A stretch of DNA of 64,000 nucleotides from Methylobacillus methanolivorans (lineage in GTDB: Bacteria; Pseudomonadota; Gammaproteobacteria; Burkholderiales; Methylophilaceae), in contig NZ_JAJAVF010000004.1 in assembly GCF_020531845.1 (NCBI RefSeq), positions 538,045 through 602,044 of the forward strand, given 5' to 3'. Position 1 is the stretch's first letter. Every line of letters starts with the position of its first letter. Shown here piece after piece: positions 52,615-61,637 of the stretch. Both the position numbers and the translations under genes were made by a program. The notes below the pieces were generated by a model. The model worked only from the letters and a program-made list of their open reading frames with translations, searched no databases and was not told the DNA's origin.

Positions 52615-55600
52615 ATGTTAGGCATAGTAAAAATCGCGCTCAGGCGCCCGTATACCTTTGTGGTCATGGCGATCCTCATTCTGATCGTGGGTGTGTTGTC
52701 GGCATTGCGCATGCCCACCGACATTTTCCCGGAAATTCGTATCCCCGTGATTGCGGTTGCTTGGCAATATGCCGGGATGTCCCCGGATCAGATGACCGGG
52801 CGCATCATGACGCCTTTCCAGCGTTCATTGACGACAACAGTCAACGATATTGAGCATATCGAGGCTAATTCTTATGCTGGGTTCGGTATCGTCAAGATTT
52901 TCTTCCAGCCAGGCGTTGATGTGGCAACGGCGAATGCGCAGGTGACGGCGATCTCGCAAACCATGTTGCGCTTATTGCCGCCTGGGACGCAGCCTCCGCT
53001 TATCCTCAATTATAACGCTTCCACTGTGCCTATCTTGCAGCTTGCCCTGGCAGGCAAAGGGCTGACAGAACAAAACCTTGCAGACTTGGGTATGAATGCG
53101 GTGCGGGTGCGGCTGGTATCCGTGCCGGGAGCAGCTATTCCCTGGCCATTCGGTGGCAAGTCACGCCAAGTGCAGATCGACTTGGACCCCGATGCCATGC
53201 AGGCGCGGGGGCTGTCTGGCCAGGATGTGGCGAATGCGCTTGCTGCACAGAACCTGATCTTGCCTGCCGGTACCCAGAAAATCGGCAATTTTGAATATAC
53301 GATACAGCTCAATAATGCCCCATCGGCGTTGGAAGAGCTGGGCAATCTACCGGTCAAGGTGGTCAATGGTGCAACGGTGTATATCCGCGATGTGGCGCAG
53401 GTGCGTGACGGTAATCCACCTCAGACCAATCTGGTGCATGTGGATGGTGCGCGTTCGGTATTGATGTCGGTGCTCAAGAATGGTGCGACATCTACACTCG
53501 CGATTGTGGATGGTATTAAGTCCAAACTGGACGAAATCAGGCCAACCTTGCCTGATGAGCTGGAAGTCCGCCCCATCAACGATCAATCGATTTTCGTCAG
53601 CGCCGCGATCAAGGGCGTGGTGCTGGAGGGCTGTATTGCGGCCGCGCTGACCAGCATTATGATTCTGCTGTTCCTGGGTAGCTGGCGTTCTACGGTGATT
53701 ATCGCAATCTCCATCCCATTATCCATTTTGGGTGCAATTGCCAGCTTGGCCTTGGTGGGGGAAACACTCAATATCATGACGCTGGGTGGGCTTGCGCTCG
53801 CCGTGGGTATCCTCGTGGATGATGCCACGGTGACGATAGAAAACATCAATTGGCACCTGGAGCAGGGGAAGCCGGTGGAACCTGCGATTCTTGATGGCGC
53901 GCGACAGATTGTGACGCCTGCGTTTGTCTCGCTCTTGTGTATTTGTATTGTGTTTGTGCCGATGTTCTTCCTGGAAGGGGTGTCGCGCTTCCTGTTCGTG
54001 CCGATGGCAGAGGCGGTGATGTTCGCGATGGTGAGCTCCTTCATCTTGTCGCGCACCTTGGTGCCGACCATGGCCAAATACCTGCTCAAGCCGCATGCTC
54101 CGCATACCGACCTGCATGGTAATAATCTGGTGTTGGCTCCGTCACGCAATCCTCTGGTGAGGTTCCAGCGTGGTTTTGAGGCGCGTTTTGAGCATTTCCG
54201 TGAAGGCTATCGTGGCATCTTGCTATTGATGCTGGCCAATCGCCGCAAGTTTATTGCGGGTTTCATGGCATTTATCTTGCTGAGTTTCGCGCTGGTACCG
54301 TTCCTGGGGCGTAATTTCTTCCCTGAGGTGGATGGCGGGCAGATTCTCATGCACGTACGCGTGCCTGTGGGTACGCGGCTTGAGGAAACAGCAGCCAAGT
54401 TTGCCAATATACAATCCGAGATTCGCAAGATCATCCCGGCTCATGAGGTCGAAACTATCGTCGACAACATTGGCTTGCCGATCAGCTCAATCAACCTTGC
54501 CTACAATAACACTGGCATCATGGGGGTGCAGGATGGCGATATCCAGATCGCCTTGAGTCGCGAGCACCAGCCAACCGCTGCTTACGTCAAGCGCTTGCGC
54601 GAGGAGCTACCGCGCCTGTTCCCGGATGCAACCTTTACCTTCCCTCCAGCGGATATCGTCAGCCAGATCCTGAATTTTGGCTCTCCAGCACCGATTGACC
54701 TGCAAATCCGTGGCAATAACCTGCAGGCTAATTTTGATTATGCCAACATGCTGGTGGCGGAAATCCGCAAGGTGCCCGGCATCGCTGACGTGCGTATACA
54801 GCAGTCGCGTCGTAATCCGGTGCTGAATGTCGATATTGACCGGGTGCGGGCGCAGGAGCTTGGCCTGACGACACGTGACGTGACCAATAACATGGTGGTC
54901 AACTTGGCTGGTAGTAGCCAGGTAGCCCCTACTTTCTGGCTGAACCCGGCGAATGGGGTTTCTTATCCTATCGTGATGCAAACGCCTCAATACAAAATGG
55001 ATAGCCTGTCTGCGCTGGAAAACCTGCCGATCAATGGCAGTGTGCCGGGCACAACCTCACAAATCTTGGGTGGCTTGGCGACTTTCTCGCGTAGCAATGC
55101 CAACGCCTTGGTTAGCCAATATGACATTCAACCTATGGTGCAGATCAACGCTACTACCCAGGGACGTGATCTTGGTGCTGTGGCCAAGGAGATACGCCAG
55201 ATCATGGATGCTCATGCCGACACGGTACCCAAGGGCTCTAGCGTTGCCTTGCTGGGTCAGGTCGAAACCATGGAGCATGCATTTTCTGGCCTGCTGTTTG
55301 GATTGGTGGGGGCGATTGCGCTGATCTATCTGTTGATCGTGGTGAACTTCCAATCATGGAGTGACTCATTCGTGATCGTCAGTGCCTTACCTGCGGCGAT
55401 TGCTGGCATTGTCTGGATGCTGTTTGCAAGCTTTACCCCGTTATCCGTACCGGCATTGACCGGGGCGATCATGTGTATGGGGGTGGCGACTGCCAATAGC
55501 GTGTTGGTGATCAGCTTTGCACGCGAGCGCTTGGCAGAGCTGGGAAATGCGACCCAGGCCGCGATAGAAGCTGGTTTTGTACGCTTCCGTCCGGTATTGA

Positions 55601-55821
55601 TGACTGCCCTGGCCATGATGATAGGGATGGCGCCGATGGCATTGGGCCTGGGCGAGGGTGGTGAGCAGAATGCACCGCTAGGGCGCGCAGTCATCGGCGG
55701 CCTGTTGTTTGCCACCATTACCACCCTGATTTTTGTGCCTGTGGTATTTAGCGTTGTTCACCGCAATTACCGCAAGCCCGTTGTCGAGAATTCGAGTTAT
55801 GGAGAAGTAAATGTCATCTGA
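52615..55821 (+). CDS. RND-family efflux transporter, inner-membrane pump
   Basis: This 1068-residue protein has the RND layout: first helix (ALRRPYTFVVMAILILIVGVLSA), a large periplasmic loop, helices 2-6 with LGGLALAVGILVDDATVTIEN (proton-relay Asp pair near residue 400), a second periplasmic loop, and helices 8-12 with MCMGVATANSVLVISFARERL. The wording is closer to the HAE3/unclassified group (Czc/AcrB-related) than to classical AcrB, and the C terminus is short. It is the first gene, followed by the adaptor and the outer-membrane factor; adaptor-first order is more usual. The exported compound cannot be deduced. Confidence 0.93.
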   Translation: MLGIVKIALRRPYTFVVMAILILIVGVLSALRMPTDIFPEIRIPVIAVAWQYAGMSPDQMTGRIMTPFQRSLTTTVNDIEHIEANSYAGFGIVKIFFQPGVDVATANAQVTAISQTMLRLLPPGTQPPLILNYNASTVPILQLALAGKGLTEQNLADLGMNAVRVRLVSVPGAAIPWPFGGKSRQVQIDLDPDAMQARGLSGQDVANALAAQNLILPAGTQKIGNFEYTIQLNNAPSALEELGNLPVKVVNGATVYIRDVAQVRDGNPPQTNLVHVDGARSVLMSVLKNGATSTLAIVDGIKSKLDEIRPTLPDELEVRPINDQSIFVSAAIKGVVLEGCIAAALTSIMILLFLGSWRSTVIIAISIPLSILGAIASLALVGETLNIMTLGGLALAVGILVDDATVTIENINWHLEQGKPVEPAILDGARQIVTPAFVSLLCICIVFVPMFFLEGVSRFLFVPMAEAVMFAMVSSFILSRTLVPTMAKYLLKPHAPHTDLHGNNLVLAPSRNPLVRFQRGFEARFEHFREGYRGILLLMLANRRKFIAGFMAFILLSFALVPFLGRNFFPEVDGGQILMHVRVPVGTRLEETAAKFANIQSEIRKIIPAHEVETIVDNIGLPISSINLAYNNTGIMGVQDGDIQIALSREHQPTAAYVKRLREELPRLFPDATFTFPPADIVSQILNFGSPAPIDLQIRGNNLQANFDYANMLVAEIRKVPGIADVRIQQSRRNPVLNVDIDRVRAQELGLTTRDVTNNMVVNLAGSSQVAPTFWLNPANGVSYPIVMQTPQYKMDSLSALENLPINGSVPGTTSQILGGLATFSRSNANALVSQYDIQPMVQINATTQGRDLGAVAKEIRQIMDAHADTVPKGSSVALLGQVETMEHAFSGLLFGLVGAIALIYLLIVVNFQSWSDSFVIVSALPAAIAGIVWMLFASFTPLSVPALTGAIMCMGVATANSVLVISFARERLAELGNATQAAIEAGFVRFRPVLMTALAMMIGMAPMALGLGEGGEQNAPLGRAVIGGLLFATITTLIFVPVVFSVVHRNYRKPVVENSSYGEVNVI

Positions 55822-56989
55822 TTTTAGCTCTACTGATCTTGGTGCCCCGCGCCGTACCGTGCGTCGAGGCAGCTTGATCATTGCCCTGGTGGCGATTGGA
55901 GTGGTGGCGTATGGTTTGACGATACGGGCCAAGGAAAGCGATGCCCTCAAGCAATGGACGAATGAGCAGTCCATTCCATCGGTAACCCTGGTGGAGCCTG
56001 TGCCGGGCAGTAATGTGAGCACCCTGGAATTGCCTGCCCGTCTTGAGGCATTTGCGCGTGCACCTATCTATGCGCGTGTGAATGGCTATTTGAAGCAATG
56101 GCATGTGGATATTGGTAGCCCGGTCAAGGCTGGCCAATTGCTCGGTGAGATTGAAACCCCGGACCTAGACCAGCAGTTGCTACAGGCCAAGGCCGATGTG
56201 GCGGCTGCCAAGGTGAATGCCGAATTGGCGGGAACTACTGCCAAACGTTGGCAATCCATGTTGAACACTGATTCTGTCTCCAAGCAGGAAGTCGACGAGC
56301 GCCTGGGCGATTACGCAGCCAAGCAGGCGCTCTTGCAAGCTGCCCAGGCAAACCTGGACCGCGTCCAAGCCAATAAGGGTTTCACTAGGCTAGTGGCGCC
56401 GTTTGATGGCATCGTGACTGCACGTCATACCGATATTGGTGCCCTCATCAATGCGGGTGAGGCTGCACAACCACTATTCGTGGTGTCTGATATGCGCAAA
56501 CTGCGCCTTTATGTGAATGTGCCGCAAAGCTATGCGCCAGCATTGGGGCAGGGTACCTTGGCAAAGGTGACGATTCCAGGCCGCCCAGGCGTGGAATATT
56601 CTGCCAGCCTGGTGGCTTCGTCACGGGCCGTGGATGCGGCTTCTGGCACCACCCTGTTCCAGTTTTTGGTACCGAACAAAGAGGGCGAGCTGTTACCTGG
56701 CGGGTTTGCGCGTGCTGGCATTGAGCTGCCTGCCAGTCAAGCCACGTTGAGCATCCCGGCCAGTGCCATCATCTTCCGCCAGGATGGCTTGCGTGTTGCC
56801 ACGCTGGGTGAGCATGACAAAGTTGTGCTGAAAACAGTCACCGTGGCGCGTGATTTGGGTAAAACCCTGGAAATCAGCACTGGCTTGGAAGCTGGCGATA
56901 AGCTGATAGACAGCCCTCCCGATGATATTACCGATGGCATGCAAGTGCGCGCTAATACGAAGGCTAACCAAGGGGCAGGCCAGTCATGA
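55811..56989 (+). CDS. RND periplasmic adaptor (membrane fusion protein)
   Basis: This 392-residue protein has an N-terminal membrane anchor (about 20-38, SLIIALVAIGVVAYGLT). The lipoyl half-motif RVNGYLKQWHVDIGSPVKAGQLLGEIET precedes a coiled-coil hairpin (about 115-190), the second lipoyl half FTRLVAPFDGIVTARHTDIGALIN, and beta-barrel and membrane-proximal domains. It links the pump to the outer-membrane factor. It overlaps both neighbours (11 and 4 bases), so the three genes form one coupled operon. Confidence 0.93.
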   Translation: MSSDFSSTDLGAPRRTVRRGSLIIALVAIGVVAYGLTIRAKESDALKQWTNEQSIPSVTLVEPVPGSNVSTLELPARLEAFARAPIYARVNGYLKQWHVDIGSPVKAGQLLGEIETPDLDQQLLQAKADVAAAKVNAELAGTTAKRWQSMLNTDSVSKQEVDERLGDYAAKQALLQAAQANLDRVQANKGFTRLVAPFDGIVTARHTDIGALINAGEAAQPLFVVSDMRKLRLYVNVPQSYAPALGQGTLAKVTIPGRPGVEYSASLVASSRAVDAASGTTLFQFLVPNKEGELLPGGFARAGIELPASQATLSIPASAIIFRQDGLRVATLGEHDKVVLKTVTVARDLGKTLEISTGLEAGDKLIDSPPDDITDGMQVRANTKANQGAGQS

Positions 56990-58428
56990 GCGTCAGGCAA
57001 TATGCTTTGCTAGGCCTGGCGGCATTGCTTGGAGGCTGTTCGTTTGCTCCTGAGTTGAAATTGCCGGAAGTGCCGGTGGCCAGCGCCTACAAAGAGGCGC
57101 AACCTTGGGTGCCTGCCCAGCCGGCTGATCATTTGCCTCGTGGGGCTTGGTGGAAACTGTATGGCGATGCAGAGTTGGATGCATTGCAAGAGAAACTGCT
57201 GGCACACAGTCCAGACCTTGCAGCGGCACTGGCACGTTATCAGCAGGCGCTGGCTTACAGTGAGCAAGCCCGGGCTGGATTGTTTCCTACATTGTCTGCA
57301 AACGGGCAGGCTGGGCGTAACCGAGTTTCTGAGCATCGCCCGTTGGTACCACCCAATGCAGTTATCCCGCCTACCTACTCCAACTACAGCATAGGCTTGC
57401 AGGCTAATTATGAGCTGGATTTATGGGGGCGTGTACGCAACACCGTCAAAGCCGGGGTGGCCGAGGCTGGCGCGCGCGCGGCTGATCTTGAATCGGTGCG
57501 CTTGAGTTTGCAGGCCCAGCTCGCAGAAAATTTCATCGTGTTGCGTGGCTTGGATCAACAGCTCCATATTCTGGCAGAGACCGTACAAGCCAATGACAAG
57601 GCATTGGTGATTACCAAAACGCGCCACGATGCTGGCATTGTGCCTGGCCTAGACGTGAGCCGTGCCCAAACGCAGCTTGAAACCACACGTTCGCAGCTAG
57701 AGCAGGTGAAAGCGCAGCGTGCGGTGGTAGAGCATGCGATTGCAGCCCTGGTTGGCGACTCTCCCTCCAGCTTTGCTATCGCCAGTCGGCAGGATGTGAT
57801 TGCCCTGCCGCAGATCCCGCTGGGTGTGCCCTCTACCTTGTTGCAGCGCAGGCCTGATATTGCCGCAGCACAGCGGCGGGTTACGGCTGCCAATGCCAAT
57901 ATTGGCGTGGCGAAAACTGCGTACTTCCCGGCGTTGAGCTTGAGCGCGGCTTTTGGTTACCAAAGTGTTTCTACCGGGAACTGGTTGAGTGCGCCTAGTA
58001 ATTTCTGGTCGATTGGCCCCGGTATGCTATTCCAGCTCTTTGATGGTGGGCGGCGCAAAGCCCAGGTCGCCCAGGCTGAAGCTATGCTGGACGAAACCGG
58101 TGCGCGCTATCGCGGTGTAGTGCTGGAAGCTTTTCAGCAGGTGGAAGACAACCTGGCGCGCCTCAACCATTACCAATCTGCCGCGGATGCCGAGCGAGCA
58201 GCGGCAGAAGCTGCGCAGAAATCGATGGATTTTGCGATGAACCGTTATCGTGAAGGGGCTGCCAACTACCTGGAGGTTACCTCGGCACAAACGCAGGCCT
58301 TGGATACCCAGCGTGCGCTGTTGACGCTCAATGTCAGCCAGTTACGTGCCAGCGTGGATTTGATCCGTGCCTTGGGTGGTGGTTGGCAAGAGCAAGAAGC
58401 GCCGGCTACTGCTGCTAGTCTACAGTGA
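56986..58428 (+). CDS. outer-membrane factor lipoprotein (NodT/OprM type)
   Basis: This 480-residue protein has a lipobox (LLGGC, Cys near 18). It has two OEP repeats with long helices, the NodT signature (WWKLYGDAELDALQEKLLAHSPDLAAALARYQQA) and LGVPSTLLQRRPDIAAAQRRVTAANANIGVAKTAYFP in the second half. LNVSQLRASVDLIRALGGGW is the usual C-terminal end. It forms the TolC-like exit duct for the pump encoded upstream. The next gene is a convergent AraC-type regulator only 3 bases away, so transcripts from both sides run into each other. Confidence 0.95.
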   Translation: MSVRQYALLGLAALLGGCSFAPELKLPEVPVASAYKEAQPWVPAQPADHLPRGAWWKLYGDAELDALQEKLLAHSPDLAAALARYQQALAYSEQARAGLFPTLSANGQAGRNRVSEHRPLVPPNAVIPPTYSNYSIGLQANYELDLWGRVRNTVKAGVAEAGARAADLESVRLSLQAQLAENFIVLRGLDQQLHILAETVQANDKALVITKTRHDAGIVPGLDVSRAQTQLETTRSQLEQVKAQRAVVEHAIAALVGDSPSSFAIASRQDVIALPQIPLGVPSTLLQRRPDIAAAQRRVTAANANIGVAKTAYFPALSLSAAFGYQSVSTGNWLSAPSNFWSIGPGMLFQLFDGGRRKAQVAQAEAMLDETGARYRGVVLEAFQQVEDNLARLNHYQSAADAERAAAEAAQKSMDFAMNRYREGAANYLEVTSAQTQALDTQRALLTLNVSQLRASVDLIRALGGGWQEQEAPATAASLQ

Positions 58429-58431
58429 GGA

Positions 58432-59259
58432 TTATTGCGACGCTGGTTTGTCTTGTGACCAGCGCGTCAGGTAATTACTTGGCGACTCTCCCATTGAGCG
58501 CGAAAACATACTGGTGAAACCCGCGGTGCTCTCATAACCCAGCGCCAGTGCAATATTGGTGACGCTGGCGCCTTCAATCAACATCTCGACGGCTCTGATC
58601 AGGCATAGCTGTTGGCGCCAGGCGGAGAACGTCATGCCGGTTTCCTTCTGGAACAAGCGTGCGAGCGTCCGTGTGCTGGCTCCGGCAAGCTGCGACCATT
58701 CTTCAATATTGCGATTATCACCGGGGTTCTGATGCAGGCGTTCCGTCACGCGACGTAAACGCTGATCGCGGCCTTCTGGCAGGAAAAGCGGCGCTTGCTG
58801 GGCAATACTGATCTGGTCGACCAACACGCGCATTAATCTGTGCTCAGGCCCATCAAGCGAATACTGGTTATTGATCGCCACGGCCTGCGAGACCAGTTCG
58901 CGTAGCAACGGGGTCAGCTTGATGACGCAACAGCGTGTAGGCAAGGTGTCCAGCCACTTCGGAGAGATCAATACAGTCTGCATTTCTGACATTTGCGTAT
59001 AGGTGACGCTATGCATCGCAGCGCTGGGGATCCAGCAGGCACGGCCTGGGGGGGTAATCCAGGAGCCATCGCGTGTTTGCACGCGCATGCTGCCCGAAGT
59101 CACGAACATCAATTGTCCGCGCTGGTGCGCATGAGTTTCAACCTGCCAGTGCTTGGAATAGCGGCCCACTCGGGCGACAACCGGCAATGGAGAAAGGTCC
59201 GGATCTGGGCCTATGCCGTTGAGGTCAGTGAAGACTGGGTAAACTGTGATCTCTGTCAT
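58432..59259 (-). CDS. AraC-family transcriptional regulator
   Basis: This 275-residue protein has an N-terminal cupin-like sensor domain (about 25-105, HAHQRGQLMFVTSGSMRVQT, PPGRACWIPSAAMHSV) and two C-terminal helix-turn-helix motifs (about 170-268: EEWSQLAGASTRTLARLFQKETGMTF; VTNIALALGYESTAGFTSMFSRSMGESPSNYL). This layout resembles NimR/YeaM-type regulators that control a neighbouring exporter. Since it converges on the efflux operon, it is the natural candidate regulator. The inducer is unknown. Confidence 0.92.
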   Translation of the reverse strand: MTEITVYPVFTDLNGIGPDPDLSPLPVVARVGRYSKHWQVETHAHQRGQLMFVTSGSMRVQTRDGSWITPPGRACWIPSAAMHSVTYTQMSEMQTVLISPKWLDTLPTRCCVIKLTPLLRELVSQAVAINNQYSLDGPEHRLMRVLVDQISIAQQAPLFLPEGRDQRLRRVTERLHQNPGDNRNIEEWSQLAGASTRTLARLFQKETGMTFSAWRQQLCLIRAVEMLIEGASVTNIALALGYESTAGFTSMFSRSMGESPSNYLTRWSQDKPASQ

Positions 59260-59283
59260 GTTGCAGGTAACTGCTCAAGAGGC

Positions 59284-59895
59284 TCATGGCAGCGTGCTGG
59301 ATTGGCATTCACTGAACGACTGACTGGTTTGCTTCGCCCAATCAGCGGCCTGCTGCAATGCTTGCGTACTGGCGACATTCAATGCTGCAACGCCCCCGCG
59401 GGCATCGGCACTTTGTGCAGCGCTCTGCGCGGAGAGTAAGGTGGAAGCGAGTTGTTTACGTGAGCGCCTGTCAATCAGGCCGGCTTGTAGCTGCACTACC
59501 CCATGGCTGCTGCTGGCGCTATCAAATACCTGGTCAAATGCCACAATCTGCAGTTTTACGTTACAACTTGTATTGTGAGAGGGCGCATTGACAATCTTTT
59601 GACGCAACAACTCAGCAGGCAAGGTAGACCAGCGGCTTTCTGTATAGCCGAATACCTGGGTTGGATTCTTGTCGTTGAGGCGGTAGCGGATATTGCTATG
59701 TTGGATGGCATCCGTGGCACTCAGCTGCTCGATGGGCAGGTCAAAACTCACGCGATTTTCATTAGATTGCAAGCCGAAATCATAAAAGTCTAATTGCTTG
59801 GTCTCAGGCTTGATTGAGCTGACGCAGGCATTGAGACCGAGTGTTGCCAGCAACAGGAATGCAATAGGTGGGGTGATGTGCATGGGATACCTCAT
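59284..59895 (-). CDS. ABC-type transport auxiliary lipoprotein (PqiC/DUF330 type)
   Basis: This 203-residue lipoprotein has lipobox LNAC (Cys near 24). The mature part has FYDFGLQSNENRVSFDLPIEQLSATDAI, RYRLNDKNPTQVFGYTESRWSTLPAELLRQ and a C-terminal ALNVASTQALQQAADWAKQTS, matching the auxiliary lipoproteins of MCE-type lipid transporters. The ATG at 59895 overlaps the MCE gene stop; a second ATG at 59883 has a better ribosome site (GAGG) and would also keep the signal. It is last in the four-gene operon and probably works at the outer membrane to receive or donate lipids. Confidence 0.86.
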   Translation of the reverse strand: MRYPMHITPPIAFLLLATLGLNACVSSIKPETKQLDFYDFGLQSNENRVSFDLPIEQLSATDAIQHSNIRYRLNDKNPTQVFGYTESRWSTLPAELLRQKIVNAPSHNTSCNVKLQIVAFDQVFDSASSSHGVVQLQAGLIDRRSRKQLASTLLSAQSAAQSADARGGVAALNVASTQALQQAADWAKQTSQSFSECQSSTLP

Positions 59896-60842
59896 TGAGC
59901 GGGTTTGAAGCCAGATTCGCCTGGGCCAGGGCGCAGCGTCGGTTTACCAAAAATCAGGCTTTGCGGGTTTTCTTCCAGCATATCCAACAGTCGTCTGATA
60001 CGGCGTGCATCGTCATTGGCAGTGACTGTCAGTTCATTAATACCAGGCAGGGTTTCGTTATTGAGCGTGTCACCTATCAGGCTAACACTTTGGCGGAAGT
60101 CACCAGACATGCCGCGTATGTCCTGCACAGTGGCGGTTAGCTCATTGAGCAAGGGTGTGGCGGCCTGCGTGGCTTGTTGCAGGTTATCCAATGTTTGCGT
60201 CAGGTGCTGCTGATTTTGTGCTGACATGAATTTGCTGGCCTTGCCGAAGGCATCATTGGCAGATACCAGCGTTTCACCTAGCTTGGATGAAGCCTGCTCA
60301 AGATTGGCAAGGGTCTGGTTCAGGCTTTGTACGTCAATACTTTGCATCACAGTGTTGGCTTGCTCGATGGTGGAGACACCGTGGTTGACGAACGCTTCTA
60401 CCTTGTCCACCAACTGCGGCACGCGCTCGGAAATGCGGTCTATGAGCGAAGGGCGCATAGTGATGAGCGAGCCAGGGGCCAGTTGTTCGCCATCGTCATT
60501 CAGGTCGTTGAGATCGATATAGGCAAGCCCCGTCACCCCTTGCGCGCGTAATTCTGCATAGGCGTCCTTGGTCAGATGTAGTTTTTCATCGACGCGGATG
60601 GTGATCTCGATCGATGATTGCGAGTTGGGGTCAAGCGATATATCGGATACCTTGCCGACATTGACGCCACGGAATTTTACCGAGGCTTCCTGGCTGAGGC
60701 CGGTCACTGGTTGTTTCGAGATAATCTTGTATTCCGTGAATGCTTGGCGCGTGCCACTCATCCACCAGAATGCAAAGGCGAGAATGCCGATCAGGATGAG
60801 GGTAACAATGCCAACGGCAAGGGCGTGAGCGCGATTTTCCAT
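59892..60842 (-). CDS. MCE-domain lipid-transport protein (MlaD type)
   Basis: This 316-residue protein has an N-terminal membrane anchor (about 8-30). A single MCE domain follows (about 38-115: VTGLSQEASVKFRGVNVGKVSDISLDP; YAELRAQGVTGLAYIDLNDLNDDG), then a long helical tail (about 140-290) rich in Gln, Leu and Asn. The tail is longer than in E. coli MlaD and suggests a periplasm-crossing helical bundle, as in Pqi/Let-type tunnels with fewer MCE rings. It connects the permease complex with the lipoprotein. It overlaps the lipoprotein gene by 4 bases. Confidence 0.9.
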   Translation of the reverse strand: MENRAHALAVGIVTLILIGILAFAFWWMSGTRQAFTEYKIISKQPVTGLSQEASVKFRGVNVGKVSDISLDPNSQSSIEITIRVDEKLHLTKDAYAELRAQGVTGLAYIDLNDLNDDGEQLAPGSLITMRPSLIDRISERVPQLVDKVEAFVNHGVSTIEQANTVMQSIDVQSLNQTLANLEQASSKLGETLVSANDAFGKASKFMSAQNQQHLTQTLDNLQQATQAATPLLNELTATVQDIRGMSGDFRQSVSLIGDTLNNETLPGINELTVTANDDARRIRRLLDMLEENPQSLIFGKPTLRPGPGESGFKPAQ

Positions 60843-60845
60843 AAA

Positions 60846-61631
60846 TTATCCAGTTCTCTCCAAGCGAATGCGTACACCTTGGAAAAAGTGTTGCACAAAG
60901 GGATGGTCAATATTACCTAGCTCGCGCAGGCCGCAATTGGCGACTATGCGTTTGTCAGCGAGCACGGCGACCTTGTCGGTGAGTGATACCAAGGTGTCTA
61001 GGTCGTGCGTGACGAAGATCACCGTCAAGCCTAGGGCATGTTTGATGCTCTTGATCAATTCGACAAATTTCTCGCTGCGGTCCGGGTCCAGCCCCGCAGT
61101 TGGCTCGTCCAGCAGCAATAGCTCTGGTTCTAGCGCTAATGCACGTGCCAGAGCGACACGTTTGATCATGCCGCCGGATAGCTGCGAAGGCAACCTTGAG
61201 CCTGTATCCAGCTCCAGTTCTACCAATGATAGTTTGTGTAGTACCAATTGATGAATGGTGGCTTCGTCGAATTGCCTGAGTTCACGCAGCGGGAAAGCAA
61301 TGTTGTCATATACGCTCAAGGCGGAAAACAGTGCGCCTTGCTGAAACAGCATGCCGAGCCGGTTCATCAGGCGTTGTTGCGGTACACGATCCATCGCATG
61401 CAGGTTCTTGCCAAAAAGTAGCACCTCACCTTTGGTCGGGCGAGTCAGGCCGACAATGTGCCTGAGCAGTGTGGTCTTGCCGCTCCCTGAACCGCCTACC
61501 AGCGAGACGATTTCACCTGCATTGATAGTCAAGTCTAGATCCTGGTGCACAACATTGCTACCGAACACGGTCCAGACCTGCTTGATTTCACAGATCGGGT
61601 GTAACTGTTTTTCTGTCATATGCTCTGCCAT
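60846..61631 (-). CDS. ATPase of MCE-type lipid ABC transporter (MlaF type)
   Basis: This 261-residue ATPase has Walker A GGSGSGKTTLL, signature LSGGMIKRVALARAL, Walker B LLLLDEPTAGLDP and the switch His in FVTHDLDTL. The Lys in GGMIKRVA is typical of MlaF/Ttg2A-type ATPases. There is no membrane segment. It sits between the permease (6-base gap) and the MCE gene. It drives phospholipid movement at the inner membrane; the direction cannot be told from sequence. Confidence 0.92.
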   Translation of the reverse strand: MAEHMTEKQLHPICEIKQVWTVFGSNVVHQDLDLTINAGEIVSLVGGSGSGKTTLLRHIVGLTRPTKGEVLLFGKNLHAMDRVPQQRLMNRLGMLFQQGALFSALSVYDNIAFPLRELRQFDEATIHQLVLHKLSLVELELDTGSRLPSQLSGGMIKRVALARALALEPELLLLDEPTAGLDPDRSEKFVELIKSIKHALGLTVIFVTHDLDTLVSLTDKVAVLADKRIVANCGLRELGNIDHPFVQHFFQGVRIRLERTG

Positions 61632-61637
61632 GGGTGC